Shown piece by piece: positions 10,587-20,259 of a DNA stretch of 64,000 nucleotides (within the stretch, counting starts at the first letter, position 1; each line of letters opens with the position of its first letter). Below the pieces are notes generated by a model, which saw only the letters and a program-made list of their open reading frames with translations, ran no database searches and was not told where the DNA came from. The position numbers and the translations under genes are program-made. Source of the stretch: an archaeon (lineage in GTDB: Archaea; Thermoproteota; Nitrososphaeria; Conexivisphaerales; UBA164); contig JAJYTP010000001.1 in NCBI GenBank assembly GCA_021792955.1, forward strand, positions 67,044 through 131,043. The letters are read 5' to 3'.

Positions 10587-11060
10587 AGACTCCCATTTCC
10601 TTCTCTTAAGGTCGAAGGCCGCCTTATCGTATATGGGCTTTGCGGGGTTGCCAGCTACTACGGTGTTGGGAGGAACATCCTTGACTACGACCGCCCCCAT
10701 ACCCACCACGGAATTTTCACCGACCGTTATTCCAGCTTTGAGGATGGCCCCGGCACATATGGCTGCCCCCTTCATGACCTTCACCCCTATTAACGCGCCG
10801 CTCATCGGGTATGGATCATTCGTCAGCACTGCGGCAGGCCCTATGAAAACGTTATCTTCGATGACGGAAAGGGGGGGAATATATGCCTGACCTTCGATCC
10901 TTACATTGTTGCCTATTGTGACGCCATAGTCCACGTGTGCAAGCGAGCCTATTGACACATTATCCCCTATCGTCGTGTTATCGCCCACATATGCGAAGTG
11001 CCATATCTTGACGCCTTTACCCATCCTTACGCCGGCCCCAACATATTTGATGATGTCCAT
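10545..11060 (-). CDS. hexapeptide-repeat acyltransferase (left-handed beta helix)
   Basis: GDNTTIGDNVSIGS..., GVKVMKGAAICAGAILKAGITVGENSVVGMGAVVVKDVPPNTVVAGNPAK. Confidence 0.9.
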   Translation of the reverse strand: MDIIKYVGAGVRMGKGVKIWHFAYVGDNTTIGDNVSIGSLAHVDYGVTIGNNVRIEGQAYIPPLSVIEDNVFIGPAAVLTNDPYPMSGALIGVKVMKGAAICAGAILKAGITVGENSVVGMGAVVVKDVPPNTVVAGNPAKPIYDKAAFDLKRRKWESSHSPAPAHKVPKQ

Positions 11061-11252
11061 GGCTTGAAATATGGAGGCGCATTATTTAGCGTTATCTGGA
11101 TCAGCCATCTCCCCTGAAAGAAGGAGGGTAGCCGGGCACGGGTATCCATATGGGGGCAGGTGAGTTGGAGGCAGCCGGGTGGACCACCTTAAAGGGGGCC
11201 ATTTGGTTCAAACAGGTCGTCCCCTCAGAGGTACGCCCGGCCCATTTTACCC

Positions 11253-12320
11253 CTAGGGAGCGGAGGTCCTTCCATTGTGGCTTTTTATGGCTGATGTAAT
11301 TCTGGGCGGAAGGAAGGACGATAGGTCATCGAATCCATTGAAGTCGATTGGCGCTGTAGTCCTGTTACCGGAGTCAGCCAGGACCCTTTTCACCTTGACG
11401 AGCAGGTCGCGCTGGTCACGTGCAACTGTGATCGCTCTGATCCTAAGAAGATGCCTATCAATATATGTCATGGAGCCAGGGTAAAAGGATATTGCGGGCA
11501 CCCCCATAAGCGCTGCTTCCGCGGTCATGGTGCCGCCCCTCCCTATGAATAGCCTTGCGCCATCTATTATGTTGGGGCCGAAGAAAGGGCCGCCATATAT
11601 CTTTACATTCCCTCTGGTTTCAACCATATTTGTATACCTTCTTAGCACTATAAACTTCTCATCAGGCAGGCTGTTAGCAAGCTCTTCAATATTGATCGGA
11701 TTGTGCGCTTTGCTCAGATAGGAAGCCCATCCCTCTTCCTCCCTGATTATGATAGCTCCACTTCCCTCCTTTTCTATATCGTTCTTGGCGGGCCAGAGCT
11801 TCCTCCTAGCCACCCATAGCGCAGGATCTATGGAGCGATAGCTCACTACATCTTCTTTTCCGATGCCGTACCGCGTCCAGGCCGTTTTTGGGATAACCCA
11901 TGGAGTGAACAGCTTACTGGAGAGCGGAACCGTCAATCTGGAGACGAATTCGCTATGAGGCGAATCGCAGATCATGATATGCGGCAAGCCCAGTCCGAAC
12001 GCGATTCGGGCAGCATCCGGGCTTCCAAAGGAAACAGCTCCAGCTATATCTTCATCCTTAATCACCTCTAACAGCGCCCGCTGTCTCGCTATTCCCGCCG
12101 TCAACTTCGACAGGATATCCTTGCCTCCATGATACCCCACTTCCCTTGGTTTAGCCCTTATCTTGAGCCTTGATATCACACGTTCCAGTTCCTCATACCC
12201 CCTTATGGTCACAAGGGCCTCCATATCTAAAGAATCCTCTAGGAACTTGTAGAATAAATAGTGCTTGGGCGTCAGCAGGTCAAACCATATCTTGGCCAAA
12301 TTTCTTAACCCCTTTACCAA
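11253..12320 (-). CDS. DUF354-family (glycosyltransferase-B fold) protein
   Basis: KIWFDLLTPKHYLFYKFL N-terminus; GRGGTMTAEAALMGVPAISFYPG. Confidence 0.85.
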   Translation of the reverse strand: MVKGLRNLAKIWFDLLTPKHYLFYKFLEDSLDMEALVTIRGYEELERVISRLKIRAKPREVGYHGGKDILSKLTAGIARQRALLEVIKDEDIAGAVSFGSPDAARIAFGLGLPHIMICDSPHSEFVSRLTVPLSSKLFTPWVIPKTAWTRYGIGKEDVVSYRSIDPALWVARRKLWPAKNDIEKEGSGAIIIREEEGWASYLSKAHNPINIEELANSLPDEKFIVLRRYTNMVETRGNVKIYGGPFFGPNIIDGARLFIGRGGTMTAEAALMGVPAISFYPGSMTYIDRHLLRIRAITVARDQRDLLVKVKRVLADSGNRTTAPIDFNGFDDLSSFLPPRITSAIKSHNGRTSAP

Positions 12321-12525
12321 CAGGCCCTGATCCCCTGGCAGGCATGGAAGGCGATCACATCCCCTAGAACTTCACCATACTATTAAATGTTGCCAACGGG
12401 CATGGCCGGCAACATGGAATAGCCAGAAACGCCTTTAACAGGGCTCATCAAAGGCCTGTTCAACGTAATCGCCATCATTAAAGCCAGCAAGCTAGATCTG
12501 TAAAAGTTTAAATTTAGCCGATAGA

Positions 12526-12780
12526 ATGATAAATATGGTTCAACCCAAGGCGAGGTATATGAGAAGGCTTGACGCCGACAGGTATCTATCAGTTTCAATC
12601 TGGGCAGGTAAGACGCACCCCGAGGATGAAATAATAAGGGTGCAGATAAGGAAGAGGAACCAGCAGGACTGGCAAACCGAATCTGACTTGAGCATATACA
12701 GGACGGCGGGTGGCGTCTATACCGAATTGAAACCACGGGAACAGTCACCTTCGCAGGCGCCTTCAGCTGCTCCTCGCTAA
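12526..12780 (+). CDS. small conserved-looking protein, function unknown
   Basis: 84-aa ORF between promoter-like AT region and ppcA. Confidence 0.5.
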   Translation: MINMVQPKARYMRRLDADRYLSVSIWAGKTHPEDEIIRVQIRKRNQQDWQTESDLSIYRTAGGVYTELKPREQSPSQAPSAAPR

Positions 12781-12796
12781 TAACGGATCGAGAGAT

Positions 12797-14350
12797 ATGT
12801 CGGATATTCGTAAGATCCCGGCCACAATGGCCACACAGCATCCGGACAATGCCACCATGCCGGACTGGGCCGAAGGAAGGATCATAGAAGGTGAAAAGGA
12901 GATAGAGGAAGCGTACCTTGCATACAGCAAGTATGGCTGCACGGAGGTCATGTGGGATGCCGAAGGCAAGGACGTTGACATGCAGGTCCTGAGGAAATTT
13001 TTTAGCATATATGGGGATTTCTTCAAAAAGAACAGGATCGGTCATGACATATTCCTTACCTACAGGATCCCTAACCCTATGGCGGAATCAGTGGAAAAGA
13101 AGAACTTTTCAGAAATGCTGGAAACAATACCGAAGTTCAACGATGTCTACAGGGCCTTCTATGGTAAAGATGTGCCATTTATGGAGGTGATACTGCCCCT
13201 GACAAGGTCAGCTGATGACCTGTTAAGGGTACATAATTACTATAAGACGGTGGTGGCTGACAAGGAAAAGGTCGATATAGGTGGCATTACGGTGGCGAAG
13301 TGGCTCGGGACAATAGACCCGAAGTCAATAGAGGTTATACCCCTTTTCGAGGACATGGGAAGCCTTCTATCCGCCGGCCAGATCATCAGCAAGTACATAG
13401 ACTCGGTACGGCCAAGGTACATGAGGGTGTTCGTTGCAAGGTCCGACCCCGCGTTAAATTACAGCATGATTTCGGCCGTTCTGCTCGCCAAGCTCGCCAT
13501 CTCCTCCTTCAAGGACGTTGAAGAAAAATACAGCATACCGATCTATCCCATAATAGGCGCAGGCTCACTCCCTTTTAGGGGGCACCTGTCTCCCGATAAC
13601 ATCTATCATTTTATGGAGGAATACCCGGGATTGGATACAGTTACCATTCAATCCGCCTACCGTTATGATTATCCAGATCCTTCGCAATCAATTGGTGAAC
13701 TGAACTCCATGATACCTTATTCATTGAAGAAGTCAATGGACGCGGACGCTGCGGACGAGCTCGTGAAGATAATCAGGCGTGTCTCTGATAGCTATCAAAG
13801 GAGGGTAGAATCCATGGCGGGGCTCATCAACCAAATTTCCCTATACGTACCTCGCCGACGCGCTAGAAAGCTCCACATAGGGCTGTTCGGTTACTCAAGA
13901 AGGATGGGACGGGTGAAGCTGCCGAGGGCCATAACGTTCGTAGCTGCGCTTTATTCGATAGGGTTACCGCCGGAAATACTTGGCCTGGATGCAGTACTTC
14001 AGCTAAAGGAAGCTAGCTTCAATATACTGAAGGAGCATTATGTAAACTACAAAAAGGACCTGGAAATGGCCTGTAAATATCTAAATCCGGCGCTTCTGGA
14101 TGACCTTCAGGAGGCGCAGCTCTACAATGGAATCGTAAGGAGGTACAGCCTGAGGAACATGATGGATCTGGTCAAACGGGATATGGACGCCCTTGACGCG
14201 CTGGGAATAAGGGTTGGGCCAACCACCAATGAAGAAAGGAGGCATCTCAACCTGACCAAGAACCTCCTGATCTCCATCGTAGACGGTCAAAGCGAAATGG
14301 CTGGGAGGGAGATCAGTGCGATGGGCATGTTGAGAAGGTCGCTGGGCTGA
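12797..14350 (+). CDS. ppcA: archaeal-type phosphoenolpyruvate carboxylase
   Basis: IPATMATQHPDNATMPDW start typical of PEPCase A; 517 aa. Confidence 0.95.
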   Translation: MSDIRKIPATMATQHPDNATMPDWAEGRIIEGEKEIEEAYLAYSKYGCTEVMWDAEGKDVDMQVLRKFFSIYGDFFKKNRIGHDIFLTYRIPNPMAESVEKKNFSEMLETIPKFNDVYRAFYGKDVPFMEVILPLTRSADDLLRVHNYYKTVVADKEKVDIGGITVAKWLGTIDPKSIEVIPLFEDMGSLLSAGQIISKYIDSVRPRYMRVFVARSDPALNYSMISAVLLAKLAISSFKDVEEKYSIPIYPIIGAGSLPFRGHLSPDNIYHFMEEYPGLDTVTIQSAYRYDYPDPSQSIGELNSMIPYSLKKSMDADAADELVKIIRRVSDSYQRRVESMAGLINQISLYVPRRRARKLHIGLFGYSRRMGRVKLPRAITFVAALYSIGLPPEILGLDAVLQLKEASFNILKEHYVNYKKDLEMACKYLNPALLDDLQEAQLYNGIVRRYSLRNMMDLVKRDMDALDALGIRVGPTTNEERRHLNLTKNLLISIVDGQSEMAGREISAMGMLRRSLG

Positions 14351-14406
14351 TAGCGAACATGGTTCAGCAAAAAGTTTAAATTTTCTAGTTTCTCCAATAA
14401 CAACGG

Positions 14407-14937
14407 GTGGATAAATTGTCATCATGGGGCATTCGTAAAAGAAGGGATGAGGATGACTTCTGGGCCTACTTTCAGGATATAGATAAGATGTTTGAAAACA
14501 TATTCAAGTCCCTTGAGCAGGGCGATAAGGAGTTTGTAGAAGGGCCCATCTTCTATGGATTTTCCTGGAACGTTGGCCCTGATGGGAAGCCTATAATAAG
14601 GGAGTTCGGGAATGTCAGGTCAGGTTTCAAGGGGGTCAAAAGGTCCGATGTACGTACGCCCTTCTATGACATAGTCATGGATGACAAGAATAATGAGCTT
14701 AATGTCATAGTCGAACTGCCTGGCGTAGATAAGGAAAAGGTGAGGGTGAACGCCACTCCGGACTCGGTGGAAGTCGAGGCCGATGGGAGCGGAAGGAGAT
14801 ACGCCATAGATATTCCCCTTGATTTGCAGATCGAGCCTGAAACTGCAAAGGCCACCTTTAATAACGGGATACTTCAGGTGACCTTTAAGGTTAAGCACTT
14901 CAGGAATAAGGGTGGCGTAAGGATCAACATAGGTTGA
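14407..14937 (+). CDS. Hsp20/alpha-crystallin small heat-shock protein
   Basis: LNVIVELPGVDKEKVRVN ... FNNGILQVTFK; GTG start. Confidence 0.9.
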   Translation: MDKLSSWGIRKRRDEDDFWAYFQDIDKMFENIFKSLEQGDKEFVEGPIFYGFSWNVGPDGKPIIREFGNVRSGFKGVKRSDVRTPFYDIVMDDKNNELNVIVELPGVDKEKVRVNATPDSVEVEADGSGRRYAIDIPLDLQIEPETAKATFNNGILQVTFKVKHFRNKGGVRINIG

Positions 14938-14970
14938 TTTCTGCTCAGAACATCTAGCTAGCGCAGCCAT

Positions 14971-16113
14971 ATGGAGAATTTTGAACTTATAAAGGAGGGG
15001 GCTACGTCATTCTATGCCCCCCTCGGTTCAAGCCAGGGAAAAGGACCGGTAACTGAGCCCGTATTCTTCAACCCGGTTGGCCGAATGGCTCGAGACATAT
15101 TTATCATATGCCTTTCCGCGTTTTCGGAGCTCGTTGGCTCTCGTGGTCTTTCATTTGCTGAAGCGTTCGCAGGCACCGGGGTCAAGGGCATCAGATTGGC
15201 GATGGAGGGAAATGGGTATTCCAAGTTCTTTATGAACGACCTGAACGATGCCGCGGTTAACGTAGTTGGCAACAACGCGCGGCTGAACGGTATTGAGGGA
15301 AAGGTCGTCATATCCGGCAGGGACGTGTATTCCTTTCTTCAATCGATAAGGGATATGGGAGGGGTGGATGCCCTGGACATAGACCCGTTTGGGTCTCCAG
15401 CGCCGTTTATCGAATCGGCCATCAGGGCCACCAAGAACGGCGGGCTTGTATCATTTACGGCCACGGATACCGCTGTCCTGAGCGGCGTACACGCCGCTGC
15501 AGCTGAAAAGAAGTACGGGATCAAGGCCTTCAGGGGGCAGTGCCACAGGGAGACGAGCGCACGGGCGCTTGCTTCAGCCGTTATGATCAGCGGAGCCCGT
15601 CTTGACGTTGCAACTAAGCCGCTTTTCTTCCATGTATACAAGCATTACATTAGGGGCTATTTCTTGGCTATTAGGTCCGCGGCCACAGCCACCTCACTGG
15701 TTGAATCCTTTGGGCACCTTTCATATTGCAGCTGCGGATACATGACATCCGAAGAAGCGGCAGTATGTCCTCAATGCTTTAGGCCGCTAAAGAAGGCTGG
15801 CCCCTATTATCTTGGGCCTTTGTTCGATCTGGACTTCCTGCGCAGGGCCAGCGCCTTCTCCGCAGGATCATTTCCAAGGATCAGGCTGTTCGAGACGGCC
15901 CTGAACGATATCCAGCTCCCCCCTTATTTTTATCGCCTTCCATCCATCACCGATGACATGGGCATCCCCACGCCGGCCAGGCTCAAGGTCATTTCAATGT
16001 TACAGAAGGCCGGTTTTCTGGCATCGGAGCCTTCGTTCGATCCTCAGGGGATCAGGACCAACGCCCCTTTCCCCATCATTAAGGCCATAATGGAGTACGT
16101 AAGCGGAAACTGA
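14971..16113 (+). CDS. trm1: tRNA (guanine26-N2)-dimethyltransferase
   Basis: VFFNPVGRMARDI, LDIDPFGSPAPFIESAIRATKNGGLVSFTATDTAVLSG, Cys zinc motif. Confidence 0.95.
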   Translation: MENFELIKEGATSFYAPLGSSQGKGPVTEPVFFNPVGRMARDIFIICLSAFSELVGSRGLSFAEAFAGTGVKGIRLAMEGNGYSKFFMNDLNDAAVNVVGNNARLNGIEGKVVISGRDVYSFLQSIRDMGGVDALDIDPFGSPAPFIESAIRATKNGGLVSFTATDTAVLSGVHAAAAEKKYGIKAFRGQCHRETSARALASAVMISGARLDVATKPLFFHVYKHYIRGYFLAIRSAATATSLVESFGHLSYCSCGYMTSEEAAVCPQCFRPLKKAGPYYLGPLFDLDFLRRASAFSAGSFPRIRLFETALNDIQLPPYFYRLPSITDDMGIPTPARLKVISMLQKAGFLASEPSFDPQGIRTNAPFPIIKAIMEYVSGN

Positions 16114-16174
16114 GAAACGAAATCAAATCTCCAGAGGTTATAATAAATGGCTGGCTCTGATCTGTTAAGCCATA

Positions 16175-16259
16175 TGCGAGGGGTGGGATTTGAACCCACG
16201 AACCCCAACGGGACGAGGTCCTAAGCCTCGCGCCTTTGGCCAAGCTGGGCGACCCTCGC
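16175..16259 (-). tRNA. tRNA-Leu (TAG)
   Basis: class II cloverleaf; acceptor GCGAGGG/CCCTCGC; anticodon arm CGAGG-CTTAGGA-CCTCG. Confidence 0.93.
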
Positions 16260-16271
16260 GTGCAAAACAAG

Positions 16272-16343
16272 TGGACCGGGGGGGACTCGAACCCCCGACC
16301 TCTCCCATGCCAAGGGAGTATTCTACCTCTGAACTACCGGCCC
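16272..16343 (-). tRNA. tRNA-Ala (GGC)
   Basis: GGGCCGG acceptor, anticodon arm CTCCC-TTGGCAT-GGGAG, GTTCGAGTC T-loop. Confidence 0.93.
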
Positions 16344-16422
16344 TCCACATGTTTGATGGGATTTGGGTTTTTATGTATTTCTAGTGCGGATGCAAGTGAG
16401 TCCTGCGCGCACCAGCAGTTCA

Positions 16423-16797
16423 TCAATCGCTTTTGGAATTGCTCGAATCGACCGGGTCATTGCTAAGCTTTGGCCCGAACCTTATAAATGTAACAGAACA
16501 GGATTTGCAACGTTCGAGCTCCTGTAACAACAGGAGGAAACGGTTCAGGTAGTATTTGTAACGCCTTCGTCCATATACTTCGACGAATGCGTTTATCATC
16601 GTATCGAAGGAGAATATCACGGGGGACCTGCCTTCGAGTAATACATCGATCAGGTTATGAATCAAGTTCTCCGGATCCAGTTCAAATATTTGCCTGGTCT
16701 TTACGAAGTTTGAAATATACCCGTCCAGGTCTATTATATAGGTCGACGGGTCAATAGCCCTTATCCCTTCTCTGGAAGACCTGAGCGTCCTTACCAT
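16423..16797 (-). CDS. hypothetical protein
   Basis: 124-aa ORF with plausible composition; no recognised family. Confidence 0.4.
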   Translation of the reverse strand: MVRTLRSSREGIRAIDPSTYIIDLDGYISNFVKTRQIFELDPENLIHNLIDVLLEGRSPVIFSFDTMINAFVEVYGRRRYKYYLNRFLLLLQELERCKSCSVTFIRFGPKLSNDPVDSSNSKSD

Positions 16798-16904
16798 GGA
16801 AATGCCCCTATTCGAGCAAAATGCTGTATGAGCGTCCTTTTCCTTCCTTGGAGCGATAGGTCTTCATGATCATCTGCCTGGTTGACTCCGATTGACGCCA
16901 CTGG

Positions 16905-17180
16905 TCATAGGATATCGAAATGGTCGAACTCCCCGGCATACTGCTCCTCGGTCATATCCATCCTTTCTACTTCAGCCAGCGGCGGCCCATGCCTGCACCA
17001 CCTGATGAATTCATCGATCATAGGGCTTTCCCCTTCGCACACTATCTCCACTGAGCCGTTGGCAAGGTTTCTAGCGCTGCCAGTGATTCCGAGCGCTGTC
17101 GCCTCGGCACGTGCCTCCGCCCTGAACGCTACCCCCTGCACTTGACCGTATATCAACAGATGAAATCTCTTCTTCATCAA
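16905..17180 (-). CDS. acyP: acylphosphatase
   Basis: LLIYGQVQGVAFRAEARAEATALGITGSARNLANGSVEIVCEG. Confidence 0.95.
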   Translation of the reverse strand: MMKKRFHLLIYGQVQGVAFRAEARAEATALGITGSARNLANGSVEIVCEGESPMIDEFIRWCRHGPPLAEVERMDMTEEQYAGEFDHFDIL

Positions 17181-18553
17181 CCTTTCACTACTCCAATGGG
17201 GATCAGCCTGGCTACCCTTTTTGCGAGCCCTGCCATTTCGGTCACTTCAGCTACTACATCGACATCCTTGTAGGCGCCCGGGGCCTCCTCCGTTACCGTG
17301 TCAGTGCTTGCCGCTCTGACCTGTATCCCTCTCCTTCGCAGATCGCTCATCAGCCCCTCATATGGGTAGCGTCTTCTTGCGCTGCTCCTGCTCATGAACC
17401 TGCCAGCCCCATGTGCCGCGCTCCCGAAGCTAAGCGTATCGTTCCCGCTCTGTCCAAGCATGACGTAGCTGGCAGTCCCCATACTTCCCGGTATCAGGAC
17501 CGGCTGTCCTATATCCCTATATTCCTGCGGTATAAATTTGGAACCTGCACCGAAGGCCCTTGTAGCCCCCTTCCTGTGCACGTAAAGCGTCTGATTTTCC
17601 CCATCCACCATATGCTCCTCCTTCTTTGCTATATTGTGGGCTACATCGTATATCAGTTTCATATCCAACTTTTCGAAGTCGCTGTTGATGACGCCGAAGC
17701 TCTTTCTCACCATATGAGTAATCAATTGGCGATTTACCCATGCGAAATTTGCGGCGCTGCGCATGGCTGAAATGTAGTCTTCACCTTCCCTGCTAGTAAC
17801 CGGCACAGCGGCAAGCTCGCGGTCTGGCAGATCTATATTATAGCGGTGGCTTGCGCTTTCCATCTTCTGCAGGTAGTCGCTGCAGGTCTGGTGGCCATAC
17901 CCCCTGCTTCCCGTGTGAATGAGGACCAGTATCTGGCCCTGCCTGACGATGCCCATGCGCTTGGCGCTGCGTTCGTCAAATACCCGGTCTACGGCCTCAA
18001 TTTCAAGGAAGTGATTTCCGCTCCCGAGGCTCCCCAGCTGCTTACCCCCCCTTGACTTAGCCTCCTTGGAAACCTTGGACGGGTCAGCGCCGGCTATGCT
18101 GCCGTTCTCCTCACAGTATTCGAAATCGTCCTCGATCGCATATCCATTTTCGACGGCCCACCTGACGCCTTCCTTTGTAATATCATCAAGCGCGGTCATG
18201 TTGAACCTGAAACCGCTGCTGCTTCCTAGGCCGCTGGGCACGTTCCTGTACATGCTGTCCAGCAGGGCATTAAGCTTTGGCTTTATTTCAGCCATGGTAA
18301 GGTTGGTCCTGACCAGTCTGACGCCGCAGTTGATATCATAACCGACCCCTCCGGGGCTGATTACGCCATCTTCTCCAAAGGCGGCCACCCCACCTATGGG
18401 AAATCCGTATCCCTCGTGGCCGTCAGGCATGACCATGGAGAACTTCCTGATTCCTGGAAGCTTTGAGACATTTATAGCCTGAGATATCGTCCTGTCCTGC
18501 TGCATCTTTTCCAGAAGGGCTTCATTAGCGTAGATTTTGACCGGCACTTTCAT
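17177..18553 (-). CDS. rtcB: RNA-splicing ligase RtcB
   Basis: PDGHEGYGFPIGGVAAF, GGVGYDINCGVRLVRTNL, GSGNHFLEI, SFGSAAHGAGRFMSRSSARRR. Confidence 0.96.
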   Translation of the reverse strand: MKVPVKIYANEALLEKMQQDRTISQAINVSKLPGIRKFSMVMPDGHEGYGFPIGGVAAFGEDGVISPGGVGYDINCGVRLVRTNLTMAEIKPKLNALLDSMYRNVPSGLGSSSGFRFNMTALDDITKEGVRWAVENGYAIEDDFEYCEENGSIAGADPSKVSKEAKSRGGKQLGSLGSGNHFLEIEAVDRVFDERSAKRMGIVRQGQILVLIHTGSRGYGHQTCSDYLQKMESASHRYNIDLPDRELAAVPVTSREGEDYISAMRSAANFAWVNRQLITHMVRKSFGVINSDFEKLDMKLIYDVAHNIAKKEEHMVDGENQTLYVHRKGATRAFGAGSKFIPQEYRDIGQPVLIPGSMGTASYVMLGQSGNDTLSFGSAAHGAGRFMSRSSARRRYPYEGLMSDLRRRGIQVRAASTDTVTEEAPGAYKDVDVVAEVTEMAGLAKRVARLIPIGVVKG

Positions 18554-18638
18554 GCCTGCGTACTGGTCAGCCGATATCTCCCAGGTTTGCCCTCCGGTCT
18601 TTTTGATGTTTATAATGATGACCCCCTGTTCTCTAGCT

Positions 18639-19976
18639 CTAGCGCTCCATTTTTATGTATCTGCCGCTTCCGGGCTTGGCTATCAGTTCCCAGTCTTCCA
18701 CGACCAGCTCTCCCCTCCTGATTACGTATTTAGGCCATCCCTTGAGCATCATTCCATCGAATGGTGAGTAACCGGCCTTGTAGAGGTCAGCCCCTTCTAC
18801 CTTCCTTTCGTACTTTGGATCTATGATAATAACGTCCGCCGAGTTCCCTACAGTGAGCTTTCCCTTTCCTCTTAATCCAAATCTGGAGGCGGCGTTTGAT
18901 GATGATACCTTCAGAAGGCTATTCAGCGATAGTCGGCCCTTTATGAATCCATACGTGTACAGGAGCGGGAACATAGTGGCTAGCCCCGGGACTCCCCCCC
19001 ATGCCTTCCAGGGATCCTCCCATCCTATCTCCTTTTCAGCCCTGGTCCCAGGAGCGTGATCAGTGGCCACCATCTCCACTGTTCCATCATCTAAGGCGGC
19101 CCAGAGGGCATCAACGTCATTGCTTGACTTGAGAGATGGTGACATTTTTATGTACGGCCCCAGCTTCTCCACGTCCTTCCTGGTAAATATTAGGTAATGC
19201 GGGCAGGTTTCGCTCGTTATATCCACCTTTAACCTCTTCAGTTCCCTGATTGTCTGCGCCCCCATCTCCGAGCTCAGATGCGCTATATGAATGGGGCTGT
19301 GCGTTAGCCGGGAATAGATCCCAACCCTGTGAATTGCCGAGGCTTCACCCTCGGGGGGCCTTGCTTCATGTACAGCTATCTGATCCCGCCGGCTGGCCAG
19401 GCGGTTGGTCATCAGGTTGATGATCGTTTCATCCTCTGCGTGGAATGTGGCTATTGAGTTCGTGGCCGCAGTTTCCTCTTCAATTTTGTATATGGTGTCA
19501 TCGCTTGCCTGGAACGGCCTGCATGTAAATATCTTAAAGGCCATGGCCCCCATCTTGCTCAGGCCCTTAACGGCACCGTAATTCTTTTCCCTAATGAACC
19601 CAGCATATACGGAGAAATCAGTAAGGGCTGATTTGTTCCCATCATTTATCCTCTCCTTTAGGCTGGTTTCATCATCTATATCCTTGACCAGCGGCATTTC
19701 AATATAGGTAGTTACCCCTCCCAGGAGGGCAGCGCGTCCTGCGTGTGCAAAATCTTCCCTATTCAAGTAACCAGGGTCGTTTGTATGGGAATGTGGGTCT
19801 ATGGCACCAGGGAGCACCTGCATTCCGGTGGCGTCTATGACCTTCTCAGCCGATTTTCCATTTAGGTTCGCGCCCATCGCCGTTATCCTGCCGCCCTCAA
19901 TGGCAAGGTCAGCGTTAACCATTCCTTCCCCTTCCATGGCGATCATGCCGTTCTTGATGATAAGATCAATAGTCAT
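18639..19976 (-). CDS. pyrC: dihydroorotase (amidohydrolase family)
   Basis: LPGAIDPHSHTNDPG, MVATDHAPGTRAEK; start ATG at 19976 preferred over the longer ORF. Confidence 0.9.
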   Translation of the reverse strand: MTIDLIIKNGMIAMEGEGMVNADLAIEGGRITAMGANLNGKSAEKVIDATGMQVLPGAIDPHSHTNDPGYLNREDFAHAGRAALLGGVTTYIEMPLVKDIDDETSLKERINDGNKSALTDFSVYAGFIREKNYGAVKGLSKMGAMAFKIFTCRPFQASDDTIYKIEEETAATNSIATFHAEDETIINLMTNRLASRRDQIAVHEARPPEGEASAIHRVGIYSRLTHSPIHIAHLSSEMGAQTIRELKRLKVDITSETCPHYLIFTRKDVEKLGPYIKMSPSLKSSNDVDALWAALDDGTVEMVATDHAPGTRAEKEIGWEDPWKAWGGVPGLATMFPLLYTYGFIKGRLSLNSLLKVSSSNAASRFGLRGKGKLTVGNSADVIIIDPKYERKVEGADLYKAGYSPFDGMMLKGWPKYVIRRGELVVEDWELIAKPGSGRYIKMER

Positions 19977-20259
19977 GACTGGCAATGTCTCTGGTACATT
20001 TAAAAAGATATCCATGATGGTTCGTCAGCTGCCCCTCAGCAAGGGCCCCGGAGCTTGAAGCTGGCCTCACCAGCAGGTGTAGTTTCATCGAACTGCAACG
20101 ACTGGCTTGCTAAAGAACCTGCAAGGGGGCGAGCGACATAATGAAGCTCACGCCCCTTTGCGTAAGAGGATGCCACAGGGTGAGACCGTGAGCGGGCATT
20201 CCCTATAAATATTTTTAAGGGCGAGTTTTGGCATATAGGCAAGGAACAGATGATATTAG

